DNA of 64,000 nucleotides from Adineta ricciae (Eukaryota > Rotifera > Eurotatoria > Adinetida > Adinetidae), in assembly GCA_905250025.1 (NCBI GenBank), contig CAJNOJ010000159.1, positions 124,001 to 188,000 of the forward strand. Reading direction: 5' to 3'. Below the pieces are notes generated by a model. It was not told the DNA's origin and did no database searches. It was given only the letters and a program-made list of their open reading frames with translations. The translations under genes were made by a program, and so were the position numbers. This document shows, piece by piece, positions 48,964 through 61,574 of this stretch (within the stretch, counting starts at the first letter, position 1; every line of letters starts with the position of its first letter).

Positions 48964-51265
48964 ATGACTGAGAGTCCACAAAATTCTCAAAAACAGGTAG
49001 GCAATGATCTTAGCAAGTTGATCGTTACGAAATTTTCTGTAGGGCAAGATCGAGCCCGAAGAAGTCTTTCAACGTCTCGAGCATATCGGCCGTGGATCGT
49101 TCGGAGTAAGTACTTTCTCGATTTAGAAAACATTGTTTTACCGGACTTCGTCAACCTTATCTAGGAAGTTTATAAAGGCATTAATATTAAAACATCGAAT
49201 ATCGTAGCAATCAAAATAATCGATTTGGAAAAGGCCGAGGATGAAATCGAAGACATTCAACAAGAAATTCAAGTTTTATCACAATGTAATTCGCCGTATA
49301 TAACGAAATATTTCGGTTCTTATTTGAAAGTTCGTATACAAAACAATGTGAGTATGCAATGACTTCTCTCTTCTTCAGGACACGAAATTGTGGATTGTGA
49401 TGGAATATCTCGGTGGAGGTTCGGCACTTGATTTGATGAAGCCTGGCCCATTCAGTGAACAAAATATCTCCATTATCTTACGTGAAGTGCTCAAAGGTCT
49501 GGAATACCTTCATTCGGAAAAGAAAATTCATCGTGATATCAAAGCTGCTAATGTTCTTCTTTCGGAACATGGTGATGTCAAATTAGCAGACTTCGGTGTT
49601 GCAAAACAGTTGACTGAATCCATGAACAAAGGCAGTACATTTGTTGGCACGCCGTTTTGGATGTCACCCGAAGTGATCTTACAACACAAGTACGACTATT
49701 CGGTAAGAAACTTTTTTCTATGCAAAAATCAGCTGCTGCGTCTTGGTGTTGACAAAATTGATGCTAATCACCGGAGTATGAAGGTTATTCGCTTGCGTTT
49801 TTCAATGAGAAGTTTTTCATAATTGATCAATCGAATGAATGTTTTCTTTGTGTTCATCTGTCATGTAAAGTTTCTTACGTAAGAAGATTTATCAATAATG
49901 ACAGTTAAGTGTAAAAAATCAAATTCAGTTTAGACGTCACTTACATCATTGACACAAACTCCGAGTTCGGAGAGATACGAACAGAGAGAATGGTCTTGGT
50001 CATGTCAAGAGATAATCACGATCGCTATCCTGTTTAACGATGCATTCGTGAGCCGTTAACAGATGAACATATGTTAATTACGTGTGTGTGTGTGTGTGTG
50101 TTCGCTTTTTTTTACATCATGTCCATCAGTGAGATCGAATGAAAAGTGGAAAAGGTAGATAAGTTGATAATAACACGAGAATCGAGAAGACGAAAGGTTA
50201 TCAAGATCATCTAAAAAAAATTCAATATCGAGAAAGAATGTTTTCAATCGAACTCTATGTCTCTGCTGATTGTAAGTAGACTGATGACTTACGTAATCGA
50301 GATGAAAGTATTTACTCGTCAATCGTTTAGGCGGATATTTGGTCACTTGGTATCACTGCGATTGAATTGGTTAAAGGCGAACCACCATATGCGGATCTGC
50401 ATCCAATGCGTGTGTTGTTTCAAATACCCAAAACTCCACCACCACAATTAGCGGAGAATCATTCAAAGAGTTTTCGAGAATTTGTCGAAGCTTGTCTACA
50501 AAAGAATCCTGAACACGTAGGAAAATTTGAAAAATATTTTCCATGTTTATCTTCGTGCAATAATAGAGACCCACCGCGTCGCAACTACGTCGAATGAAAT
50601 TCGTTTCGACGACGAAACCAACGAAATATCTCGTCGAATTAATCTCCCGTTTTCAACATTGGAAGAAAACACATGAACACGGAGGTCGATCCGATGGTGA
50701 ATCCAGTTCCGATGATGATAAGTAAGTCGCACAATCAACGAGAAGATCTGTTCAGACTCTAAGTCTCGCCTAGATCCAAAGAAGAAGCTGAACCATGGGT
50801 TCCAACGGTAAAACTCCCATCCAATCCGGTACGTGTGGCAATTCCTCAACGACAGAATAATCTCCAATTCTTCCCTTTATATATCTTTTAGAATCTCGAA
50901 CAGAATCAATTCAATCCATCGTTAGAATCAATACTTAATGATGTAACATGAAATAAAAAGGAAAAGAATTTTCTCCTTATTAAGTATTCTTTTTTTAGCT
51001 TTCCATTCGTTATAATCTTTCGCCTTCCGGTAATCATTCTACACGTGACTCACAAAATGGCGTCGATCTATTTCAAAAACTCCGACAGTTGTTCGAAGAC
51101 ACGCAAATTCGCTACCCGGAATTCGGGCAAGATTTCGTTCGTACGATGCGCGAACATCTCCTCAAAGCCATCACCAACCCGCCTTCACCACATCCATCAA
51201 GTGAATCGAAGCCGAAGTCCAACAAAATTCAGTTGAAACCTGACACAGATAAACTGAGAATTTAA
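48964..51265 (+). CDS. STK25: STE20-type serine/threonine kinase, GCKIII group (STK24/25/26)
   Basis: Nine exons (48964-48996, 49043-49105, 49165-49329, 49379-49702, 50331-50516, 50567-50721, 50774-50828, 50892-50942, 50999-51265) give 432 residues (human STK24/25 about 430). Kinase motifs include the Gly loop GRGSFGEVYKG, VAIKIID (ATP Lys) and [14 protein letters not shown] lies in [11 protein letters not shown], and [11 protein letters not shown] is the activation-loop end typical of GCKIII. The C-terminal part, from KKLRQLFED-like [19 protein letters not shown] onward, corresponds to the dimerisation domain that binds CCM3/PDCD10. GCKIII kinases act in STRIPAK complexes, Golgi polarity and cell death. 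The intron at 49703-50330 (628 bases) is long and holds a (TG)n run. The exact paralogue cannot be set. Confidence 0.92.
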
Positions 51266-51454
51266 TACCAATCTCATCGCTCGATCTGATAATTTTCCGC
51301 AGATTTTTCTTTCACCATACATCATTTCATTGATTTTATTTTTGTGAAATGACCTAATAAAAACAATTTAAAGTTTTGCTTAGCTAACCAAATTTCTTTT
51401 TCTGAATAAATCGAATTTATGACGATTTTTCCTTTTTTTTCGATTGAATATATC

Positions 51455-52330
51455 ATGACTGACCATGAACGACAAAGAACTATCGCCTCTTGGCATACGC
51501 GAGCTGATGCATATGAAATCCTCATTGGAAAGTATCCCATCTTTACCAATATGGCGATGGAGATGATCAAATTCGTTGAAAGACATCGAAAAACGAACGA
51601 TGAAGACATTCGCATCATGGATTTAGCTGCAGGAACCGGTTTAATTTCGAAGTTATTGATCGATCATCTACATTTATCTCCTTCTGCATTGTATCTTATC
51701 GAGCCAGCTGAACAAATGTGTACTCATGCTCGACAGAAGATCCGAACTCCTCACGTTTATCAAATCGCTGCTGAGGATTGCTTACAACTATCGAATATTC
51801 CGCGAAATGCTTTCGATTTCATTCTCTGCAATGCTTCAATGCATCTCATGTCCGAAGATGCGATATATCCCGTGATATCGAAATTACTTAAACCTAAAAC
51901 CGGTTATTTCCTTTATACATTATGGTATCACGCCTTCGATGAAACTGATGGTTATGAAAAAGATGAAGAGTTCGAGAAATGTTTCAACGACGTGTTAACA
52001 TCTTTGAACTATCCGAAGTATTTCTCAACCAGGAACTCGAAATTGGCCAAGTCGAAACGATCGAGAAAGCACCTGGAAGAAACTGCAGAGAGAAATGGTT
52101 TGAAACTTGAATCGTGTACGATCCGTACGTATCGAACAGCGATGAGTTTCGATCTTGACTTTATGTTGATGGCGCCGAATTGGTTACACGAACATTTGAA
52201 CACATTCGAATGGACGCAAAAGCAAAAGAATGTTTCGATAAAGGAACAAATCGTCAATCAAGTTCGAGAACTAATTCAGAACAAATTTAATGACATTCCT
52301 ATCGTTGAAATCATTGTTTCGAAAGTTTGA
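51455..52330 (+). CDS. SAM-dependent methyltransferase, intronless
   Basis: A single exon of 291 residues with a Rossmann-type class I methyltransferase core. Motif I is IMDLAAGTGLISKLL; the acidic end of strand 2 is YLIEPAEQM; motif IV is FDFILCNASMHLM; motif post-I/V is YFLYTLWYHAF. The C-terminal half (about 130 residues) is helical and Lys-rich with no recognised domain. It may set substrate choice. ATG 51455 (MTDHERQRTIASWHTRADAY) fits better than the upstream 51419 ATG, which would add a Phe-rich stretch. The gene starts 189 bases after the kinase stop, on the same strand. The lack of introns makes horizontal origin possible; substrate unknown. Confidence 0.82.
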   Translation: MTDHERQRTIASWHTRADAYEILIGKYPIFTNMAMEMIKFVERHRKTNDEDIRIMDLAAGTGLISKLLIDHLHLSPSALYLIEPAEQMCTHARQKIRTPHVYQIAAEDCLQLSNIPRNAFDFILCNASMHLMSEDAIYPVISKLLKPKTGYFLYTLWYHAFDETDGYEKDEEFEKCFNDVLTSLNYPKYFSTRNSKLAKSKRSRKHLEETAERNGLKLESCTIRTYRTAMSFDLDFMLMAPNWLHEHLNTFEWTQKQKNVSIKEQIVNQVRELIQNKFNDIPIVEIIVSKV

Positions 52331-53205
52331 GAATAAAGTGTTCGAGTGAATCGAATTGCCCGGAAGGAATAAACGAAAGAAAAAGGAACATACTGTTAAT
52401 AGTGATGTCAAATTCAAATAATCAAAGTAAAGAAAGAACCACTTGAAATGAATATTTAACTTTACTGTTTTAGATGTATGTATGTTTGTTTAAGCTTATG
52501 TTCACATTCTCCTATGCTTTTTATTGGTCATTTTCTACGTATGTTTATATAAGCCCCTACAGGTCTATTTACAAGAAGAAGAAACAACGAAATCTTCTCT
52601 CGAAATTTGTCCGTCATTTATTGAAGTGAAGTTCGAATGATAAAGTAAGGAGAAAAATGATGAGCTCTTTTGTTTCTTTCTGTCCAACCCATTTGAACAT
52701 GACGAAAACGATTTCATACCTACGTGCTTTATTCGGCGATACGTTTATATGAGACAATGTTGACGAAAAGTACCATGAACATTTAATACCTATTTTATCA
52801 TCTGATCTTATTGAAATGAGCAGTATGAGTTTTTTTTTTTCGTTTTTCTTTCTCTTTATTTATCTCGATCAACGGCGAGACGAGAAAAAGAATGTACGTC
52901 TATAGAGATATATATACAGAAGCAAAACAAAAAACGAGAGAGAGCGCGAAGGGTAATACATGAATATAGTTCTAATAATAGTAATCGTAATAGCAAATAG
53001 TCATCTCGGCGTTCATAATACGCCTTACAAACACAACGAAGAAACAAAAACAACATCGAATAGAAACAAAAGTAAATATGATAGAAGACGAGAGAGGGAG
53101 CTCCGTATCTGCGATCAATAACGAGAAATAAAAAAGTACAATCTACAGGATGAACACACACGCACACGAAAAAATAGATGTTAAACGAATATATACATCA
53201 TTTTC
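52331..53205. other. Intergenic, probable 3' UTRs of methyltransferase and histone H1
   Basis: AT-rich DNA between convergent genes. No exon was recognised. Confidence 0.5.
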
Positions 53206-54239
53206 TCATTTTTTATTTGCTGCTTTTTTTGGGCTTTTGGTTTTCTTTGGTGCTGCGGCTTTTTTCGGCTTTTTCGCTGCGGATGCTGCTGGCGCTGAAG
53301 CAGAAGATGCAACAGGTGCGGATGAGGACGATGACGAAGCAGTAGCAGTAGTTGCAGGAGATTTCGATTTGGCTGCTTTAGGTTTTGGTTTGGCAGCGGT
53401 TTTCTTTTTTGGCGTAGCTGCTTTCTTTTTTGGACTCTTGGCTTTACCTGCTGATTTGGGTTTAGCCGATCCTTTTGATTTTGGCTTGGCTGAAAATATT
53501 AAAAGCAAGATGAGACTAATCGATTCAACGGATCTGTCGACTAACCTGTTTTAGCTTTCTTTGCACCAGTCGATGCTTTCTTCTTGCTTGCTGGAGCGGC
53601 AACAGAAGCTGCTGCTGGTGTAGCTGCAGCTGCATTGTCAGCGACCGGGGCGGCAACAGTGGCTTTCTTGACAGCCTTCTTTGGCGAAGCTGAACGTTTT
53701 CGCTTTGCACCAGCACCATCGGCAGCAGATTTCTTTTTGCTCGATGATCGTGCTGTTTTTGGTTTACTACCGGCTGCTTTTTTACTTCCACCAGGCGTTT
53801 TCGATCGGCTTCTTGGTTTGGCACTTGCCGGTTTCTTCGACGACGAAGCTTTCTTTTTGCCACCTGACGATTTCTTCTTTGCTGGAGCTGCTACACCTAA
53901 TTTGAAGCTTCCGCTTGCACCAACGCCTTTGGTTTGTTTTAACGATTTATTTTTAATGCCTGCACGTAATGCCGCTTTGAGATGTTGGTTAACTGTAGCG
54001 AAGTTAATTTTGTAGTTGGCTAAGATATATTTCAAAATCGCGGCTTTTGATGTACCATTTCGGTCGTTCAATTGTGTAATAGCTTGTTTGATCATGGCCG
54101 AAAATTTTGGGTGCGTACTTGCTGTTTTGGCTTTTTTCGTCTTATTTCCTGCGTTACCTTTGCCTTTCTTAGCGTTTGAACCTGATGCGGCTTGAGAGGC
54201 ACTCGCGGATGTCGATGCTGGACCAGTAGGATCAGTCAT
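53206..54239 (-). CDS. Histone H1-type linker histone with an intron
   Basis: Two exons (54239-53546 and 53489-53206) around a 56-base intron give 325 residues. The winged-helix globular domain lies at about residues 42-115: THPKFSAMIKQAITQL, then GTSKAAILKYI and ALRAGIKNKSLKQTKG followed by GASGSFKL. This is the H15 pattern. The N-terminal tail is Ser/Ala/Gly/Lys-rich. The long C-terminal tail consists of Lys-Ala-Pro-Ser repeats with many SPKK/TPKK motifs, as in H1. At 325 residues it is longer than typical H1 (about 190-220). The presence of an intron indicates a replacement-type, polyadenylated gene. The opposite strand shows large artefactual open frames caused by the biased codons. Confidence 0.92.
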
Positions 54240-54880
54240 TTTATTTTATTTAAGAAGTGAATGAATTTGTATATATGAATATGAAGTAAAGAGTAAGTTG
54301 AGGGTGTGTGTGCGCGCGAGAGAACGATGTCGATGAATGATGGTGGTAGTGTATGTTGGTCGATGTCGTTGTTGCTTTTTTTCTCTCCTTCCTTCTCCCT
54401 AAACGACTCGAACCGCACATAGGACCCTTTTTGTCGTTCGATATTTTCACATATTGTTCAAACCCTCTTCCACAAATCGTATTTTTTTCGATGAAAATTA
54501 TCGAATTTGTTTTCCGAATCAAAGTCTAACAGATAGAGCAGACATTATTCTATCGTTTCATACGAATTTTGCATTGTTTCATATAGGCAAACATGGATAA
54601 AAATGCGTAAACATCGAACGAACAAGATCAGAGTTGATGTATATTTGTAAAGTTTGAACGAATTTCAGGGAGATGAAAATCTTTTTTTCCCACTTCTTGC
54701 ACATGATTCGAAAGAGAAAAGTGTCTTCTATCGACTGGAGATTTTTATTCGAGAAAAATTGTCCACGCGCGAAGGCAATTTTGGCAAAAAGTGAAAGATC
54801 TGGTGAACAAAATGGGTAGAAAAGAAATGACAAGAAAGCGAGAAGACGATGTATTGCAATAGAACACTGTCGACGATGTT
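54240..54880. other. Intergenic, H1 upstream region
   Basis: AT-rich DNA with TG- and CT-rich runs just upstream of the H1 ATG. No exon was identified. Confidence 0.4.
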
Positions 54881-55035
54881 TTTGTTCTTGCCTGCTATTG
54901 CCACTGTTCTTAGACGAGTCTTGCGTATTGATATTTGCAGATCTCGAAAAATCTCTTCGGATAACCGAACTCATGCCGCTCTGTGCGCATTGATCTAATC
55001 GCACATTGGCCAACGGGCGATTTCTCTAGAACGAA
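54881..55035 (-). other. Possible orphan exon
   Basis: On the minus strand TTCTAG (acceptor) is followed by sequence that stays open for about 50 codons in the frame RNRPLANVRLDQCAQSGM, rich in Ser and Asn. It could end at a GC-type donor (AG|GCAAG). In the phase required by the Ig gene at 57 kb it instead gives a 38-codon tail ending in TAA. I cannot decide between a 3' exon of that gene, an unrelated exon, or chance. Confidence 0.25.
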
Positions 55036-56525
55036 TAGATTCTATCAACCAAACTGAGTTCATCTTGAAATCAATCGACAAAATATACGCAAAACAACAA
55101 AGTTCTTCTTTTCCGATAAAGTTGTCATCAAGCAAACCAATTCCCAGCGCCAAAGATATTCAAAAGAGCTCTAGAAAACTCTCTTTCATCAGTCAACTTC
55201 ATGAGCGTTTTTTAAGCTAACATTTTAATCGTTCGTTATTAAGGATTTAGTTTCTACGAAATGTAAAAAGCTTAACATATACACAATGATATAAACGAAC
55301 TACACGTGTGCGTGCGTGTGACCTTAAGGATTATATTGAATATGATAATTAGTTGAAATAAAACGACTGATTATTCTGATCAATCCGCATCGTTCATCAT
55401 CAAGTCTTCCATGGAGAATTCTCGCATACATTCGTTCGTTTATTGATAAACAGGAGACATTCTCGTCGTAAGTGTTCTTTGAACGAAAGAATGAGCGAAA
55501 ATCTTTGTTTCCTATTCGATGGATGAGTGACCTTTTGTTCCATTCGAGCAATCGTGTTTCTTTTCCGTGACATCATGCGATTAGACGACAAAATTTTCGA
55601 AAATTTTTTTTTGAAAGATCCGTAGAGATGGTGAAAAGGTCACACCGATAGAGGCATTCAATGACATTTCATCAAAGTCTCCAGTTTATACGAGCAAAAC
55701 CCCTCGAGAACTTTACTTAATTCATAACGAATCAATAGCACGATTTCGAAGACCGACGAATCGAAATTTTTTTATTCTGTTGCCATTGAATCCATAAAAA
55801 CACGGAATTTTCGAAGCAAAGTTCATTCTCTGCAAGTCAAGCATTGAGAATAATCGATACTTTCAGAAAAACAACCGAAAGGTCATTGTCACATGTGTTA
55901 CATATTTAACTTCGCTTTTCGATAGGATCAAAATGAAGCATCAAGCTCTGCTTTTTAAACTTCGTTTATCGGATTATGTACACACTGAGATAATCATCAA
56001 TTGCATATCGAACGTGCCCACAAACCTACGAAGGAACATATTGATACAATCAAATTTTGAGAAATGTTATGTGATTAATCTAATTGAGGACATTCCCATC
56101 TGCGTCCTTGATATTCTTGTCCCAAAATCGTGAACTTACCAGTTTTTATTAACAGACTATAAAACTGAATGTTTAATTTTGCTTTCTTGGCAAGTACAAA
56201 CACGAGACAATAGCTTTTCTTCTATTTATGTATGTCAAAATGAAGTCCGTTTTCTTTTTTACATCACTGTTCGAATGGTGTTTGTTGTCAAACGAAAAGA
56301 AAAATACTTTTTTGTCGAATTCTATTCACAAGTTCATAAGAATGAGGACGAAGGACGAAATCGTCGCTAGTGGCATTGGAATCAATGATAATGCGGAGTT
56401 AGTTTGTTCTTTGCCTTGCTGCTGATTATCCATCGTCGAGCGGAGCGCAAGAGAAAGATTACGTGGATTTTCTATGAATAATCAAATAGATTAAAGCAAA
56501 CATTATATTAAAGTCAACGTTTTAC
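55036..56525. other. Non-coding stretch downstream of the Ig-domain exons
   Basis: AT-rich. I looked for further Ig exons on the minus strand (paired Cys and Trp pattern) and found none. Confidence 0.45.
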
Positions 56526-57061
56526 CGATAACTCGGATATGGAATACTTTTGAGATGGGTTTCAATGAAGACACAACGCAACTATAATAACCTTGATCAG
56601 TCGAATGTACTTGACGAATTTCTAAATTCCAGAATTCTTGATTTTCAGCGTCAACTAATTGTGTTAAATGGTAGCGACTAAGCGGCGTGTATTTAAGTAA
56701 ATCTACATACAAAAGATCGGTAATTTTTCGACTTTCATTTACATAAGTAACACGAGACCACGTTACCTAAGAGAAAAAGACTGCGATTTGAAGAAAGTAA
56801 ACTTTTGTTCTTACGTGCTGTCGGTTTCTGTTTCGAATTATACAAGAAAGTTTAGCTGTATGATTAGTATAAGTAATAATTTCATTTTCGGTTGAAACGA
56901 TCTCCGGTTCCGTGTTTGCTGATATACCATTAACTGAAAATACATTGCCCTGAAGCGTTTTACATATGAAAAAAAGAATACTTATACTTACAAAATACAA
57001 TGAAATATAGAAGACAAACAAATGTTTGCCAGACGAGCATCGTCTGCTGTTTCGACTCCAT
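56526..57061 (-). CDS. Immunoglobulin-domain secreted or membrane protein, 5' exons only
   Basis: Three exons are visible. The first, from ATG 57061, encodes MVWQTF-like hydrophobic signal sequence (TMLVWQTFVCLLYFIVF). The second carries HTAKLSCIIRNRNRQH (first Ig Cys). The third, after a 49-base intron, reads VTWSRVTYVNES (core Trp) to DQGYYSCVVSSLKPISKVFH (D-x-G-x-Y-x-C). Together they make one V-type Ig domain of the lachesin/DPR/IgLON style used in cell adhesion. The third exon ends at ATC G|GTAAAA near 56526 and needs a downstream exon, which I could not place. Either the gene is long-introned or it is truncated. Spelling of the exon 1/2 junction (CAG|TTAATGG) is inferred. Confidence 0.65.
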
Positions 57062-60000
57062 TAAATAAATGATAAGGATTTAATCATTCATAGTTTTTCT
57101 TCTTTTCAACTGAGTTTATCAGATGGATTTCATCTCGAAGAAAAGAAAAGAAGTTAATCTCGGCGTTGTTTGTGTTTTGGAGTAATGCGAGAGAATGAGT
57201 TCAAAGAAAGAGAGAGAGAAAGAGCGGGGGGAAAACGAGAGAATTTCTCTCGGATAGAAAAAGAATGATCATTATCTAATACACCTGAACACTTGTCAGA
57301 CAAAATCATCGAACAAGTCAATTAAGAACATGCGTTGATAGATAGATTTCATGAAGTTTCCTTTGGAGAATGTACATCGACTGGGTGATTCTTATCTTCA
57401 TCAGTAGCATAACGGGCTTTCCTAACCAGTCATGTATACGCATGCCTTATCATGTGTTTCTTTTCGGCTCGATTCATTACAATAATCACGCAATTCTCAT
57501 CTTATGTGAGAGTGAATGATTTCATAGGTTGTCTATCTACTTGAGAGTAATGCATTGATACATCTGAAAGAATAACACACACACACATTCGGACGAGAGA
57601 TTCGAAGAGTTTTGTATTCTCTATTTTCTTAGTATCATCTACTTTTTTTAGTATCAAACTGATGTTTATTTAGACTGGATCATTGTCTCTCTAGTTACTA
57701 TTTGGAACAAACCGTTCGATATATACATACTGAAACATGGCGCAAGATATGGGAGAATAAAATTGCAAAGAAAACAATCGGTACGAGTAACATGATTGAA
57801 AGGATTCGTTAGAGTGTGATTGGTGTGTATTGATCGTGTACAGGCGGAAGAGGAAGGAGAGAAATTTCACACATAATGCTATTCGGATAAAGTAGAAGCA
57901 GACTAACGGAAAAGCAACTGATGATTCCTCGATAGTATAATATTCTCTAATCATGACGCAATCTGCTAAACTGATCTTCGAAATACAAAGAAAGAAAATG
58001 GAAGCGGAGAGAAAGAAAGCTTCTAATGTAAACATCGCTCAATCCTATGCTGACTTCGAGTGCGCAATCAATCCGTTGAATCAAGTTTTTTTTTCCTGTC
58101 ATATGTGATAGGCAATAATCCTTTCGAACAGATTTTCATCTTTCTACATTTCGAGTGGTTAGACGAGAAGGAAAAAATTGGCAAAGCCGAACTAAATCCG
58201 CCTACGAAGGAAAGACATCAACATACTCGTCAGATTCATTTGCTACTGACGATGACTATTCAATCTGAGAGTCTATGAACAATATTACACTTGCTCGAAA
58301 TTCAACAGTAGTTTCTCTCTCTCTTTTGTTGATGTTCTACTTGCTACGACCGATGTTTGAACAACACTACTCATATAGATCTATAGACACATTAGAAACA
58401 TTGTAGTAAAAATGAAAGAATGAATGCTAAAGTACTCGCTGGCGAAGAGAACAATACAAGAGAAAGAGGGAGAGAGAGAATGAAAAAAGCGCGTAGAAGA
58501 AATCAGCATTGAAACTTACAACGTGATGTCGTCATGTCACGCATTATCAACTTTATTTCACAAAGATCCGAGACAATTCTTCCATTCCTCTTTCACACGA
58601 TTTAATTTCATTTATTCAAATCTTGCTAACTGAGCAAGAAGAAAGAGAAATGTAACATGTATATATAACAGCTCTGAGTGGATTTAATTATGTCAGATGA
58701 AAAGAAGAGGAATGAAATCATCACTTCTACATCACATAAGAAAAATGACCTCTACTTTACTCGTATGAATAAAACTTACCTACATTATCTTTAAGTATAT
58801 AAAGGCTTTCTGCTTTCTCTTACCTTCTAAACTTCAAACTTATGTTAATGAATAAGAAAGAGTGGCATCATATTACATGAACATCACTGACTACTTAAAT
58901 AACATATTTCCGGTTGTTTGAACGTGAACAGTTCACAGGAATTCCAGTTTTCTTCCTAAATATAATAAACACAAGGTTCACTGACACAATTAGAAAGGCA
59001 CATCAGCTGTTCTTTCTTCCAACTTGACAAAAAATGCGTCCATGCATATCATGCGTACGATGGACGGAAATGAAAACGATTTTATATGACTTTAATAATA
59101 AAAATAGGGAACATAATGTCAACTAAGAGAACGTACATAACGTGCTTTACATCCGTTTCCTGTATTTGCTACACAGACATCTTAGACGGCGGGTTTTCTT
59201 CGATGATTTATATTGTAGATCGGTCAGTGCACAAAAGACTTTTGAAATCGATCGTTGTCGATCGATTTTTCTTCTCTCGTCTCAGATGTCTATTTGTTGA
59301 TTAATGAAGCGAACAAGGAAATTCCAATAGACGATAAAACAACAACATTAAAGCTTACGATTGTGTTTTCAAGAAAAATACAAAAGCGGAATTTACTTTA
59401 TTGTTTGATGACGGTCGTATTTTTTAGTTCGTCGCTTCGGCTTCTTATATTAATTGAATGTCGGCAAAAGATCGAAAGAAGAGGAATATTCTCGATGGGC
59501 TCTGTCAGTCGTACACATTAAAAAAATGGCGAGCGAGATTTGTTCAGTAAAGTTCAGGAAATGCCAATAGTATCACATACATTTCAATCGACCGTTTCAA
59601 GGTCACCCCGAAAAACTATTGTTTAGGCGGGAAAATATCGACGACGTGAGAAATGAGCGTTTTTTGTGAATAGGAGAGTAAAAAAGTTTGTTAAAACGGC
59701 ACAATGTCGCTTCCTGAATGCATTCCGAACGGGAACTTCGTCGAAAAAAGTGTTTTTTCTGTTATCACAGCGATCGAGCGCGCCTCGAAGATATGAAAAT
59801 GTTTTTCTCATTGACAAAATGCGTTGTTTCAGTATATAGATAACGCTTACATGACTGACTGATGATACTAAAGGAAAAGAAGAAGTAAAAGTCAATACTG
59901 TTCATCGAAAGACAGCCGGAACAATAAGCAGGTTCCTTTGTCGTTTGTTGACTAACCCGAACAGATATGTAAGGTTTGTTTCTTCTTACCAGTTTTCTGT

Positions 60001-60240
60001 TTTCTATCAATTGCTAATTACGCATTCATGATCTTCACAAAGGGTCATTTTATAAATCTGTGAGTTCAAATTAGTGGATAGCTTGCAGAACGGTAAAAAA
60101 AGAATTTGGATCGTAAATTCCGAGAAGTGTCATCGAGTTGTAGTTCTGTTGAGTTTCCAATCTTCGAGTGACTTTCAAGTGTTGTTCAATCAAAAGAGTA
60201 TGAGTGTCGCTGAGGAAACAGAATATAAAGATTTTTTTAT
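57062..60240. other. Large gene-poor interval
   Basis: More than 3 kb with no convincing exon on either strand. It contains GA-rich runs (57190-57240, 58450-58490), a (CA)n run near 57565-57588 and several short meaningless open frames. It could hold UTRs, long introns of the Ig gene, or regulatory DNA. Confidence 0.5.
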
Positions 60241-61574
60241 ATTACTTTCTTAGTAAAACAATGTTTTTTGATCATTTTTAAGTATAAACCGTTTGAAAAC
60301 GAACCGTAATACGTTCGAAATCGATTATGGTAGTTCAATCACACCCTCACCCTAATGAATAATTCAACAGGTGTAATAAATAAACAAACATTTCCGGTTC
60401 AAATTTGTATTTTAAATCAATATCTAATGGTTAATAATGTTGAAAAAGCATAATATTGTTATGAAATAAATTATGACATAGGTAATATAGCTTGTATTAC
60501 TCCAAGTCATAATGAAAGTAGTTGTAAATGGGAGTAAATTAAATTGATTTTTTTCTTATTTTTATTAAAAATTCATTTTTATTTCAAAATAGATTCTTTA
60601 CCTCAAAAAAATAGATTATATATTAACATGGTTAATATCCATTTGTTACAAATGTTTTCATATTAATAATAACATTATCTGCAGTTAGTTCTAATCTTGA
60701 TGAAGAAGTTTGTGAACTTGAATATGGACGATCGATTTTAGAAGTAATGCATTTCAATGGTAAATATTATTTGAAATTTTGTTTTATATTTTAAATATTT
60801 ATATTTAGAAACAATATCTGCTGATAAATATATTGATGAAATAAAAAAGTGGAACATTTCCAACAAAAGTTCAATGGTGTTTTGGTTTTGAATTCATTTC
60901 CTTTTATTTTGCTCTTCTTTCAATGATTCTTTATATAATTCTTTTTTAGTTAAACGAAGACCAAATGTTATTAAAGTTATTAAGTAACAAATGGAAAAGA
61001 AAAACTTTTTTAAATAAGAGTTCATATGAAGTGTATTATATATATCATTCGTTTCTAAATATTTAATTTAAAAAACTAAATGAAAAAGTTTTCAAATTTC
61101 ATACTAATCACAACAGAATATGTATCTATAGATATCTGCAAAGGGAAAAGTACGGAATCTTGGAATCACTAGAATCGGATAGAATTCAGATTTCAGGATT
61201 CCGTAATTTCCCCCTTGTATTATTATCTTGTCATCTGTAAAAATCATCCTTTGTATTTTATTCTTATTTATGATTGTTAAAAATAGAATTTATTTAAATA
61301 GAAATAATTTTAAATCTAGTTGACATCTATCTTTTGATTTTTATTGGTACTTTTCTTCTATTCTATTATACTCATATGATGTGCTATCATTCTATTTCTA
61401 TTCTATGTATGAACGTTTATAATGAATTCTTTTTATCTATGCTGATATATATATATAGTAAATCTGATTGAACATTGTTAATCTATGTATTATGTTGAAT
61501 AGCAATGGTATGTCAAACATTGATTTAATTAAATATATGATCTATGATTAATATAGTTGGTGAAACAGTAGTGC
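60241..61574. other. AT-rich non-coding segment
   Basis: Base composition shifts to strongly A+T-rich from about 60.24 kb. TA-rich runs and short frames only, plus the fold-back listed at 61139. Confidence 0.55.
61139..61219. repeat. Imperfect inverted repeat (fold-back)
   Basis: AAGGGAAAAGTACGGAATC at 61141-61159 pairs imperfectly with GATTCCGTAATTTCCCCCTT at 61198-61217. They form a hairpin with a loop of about 40 bases. It could be a small fold-back or MITE-like element; no flanking target duplication was established. Confidence 0.6.

Noticed and set aside
53584-54015. Plus-strand 143-codon Ala/Phe/Leu frame opposite histone H1
   Set aside because: It is the complement of Lys/Ala/Ser codons of the H1 tail.
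54579-55013. 144-codon minus-strand frame as a whole gene
   Set aside because: Only its first 40-50 codons look coding; the rest is Phe/Leu/Lys from AT-rich DNA. Kept only as a doubtful exon.
60340-60356. CACCCTCACCCTAATG as a telomere-like repeat
   Set aside because: Only two loose units; a similar string at 2569 is also isolated. Not a telomeric array.
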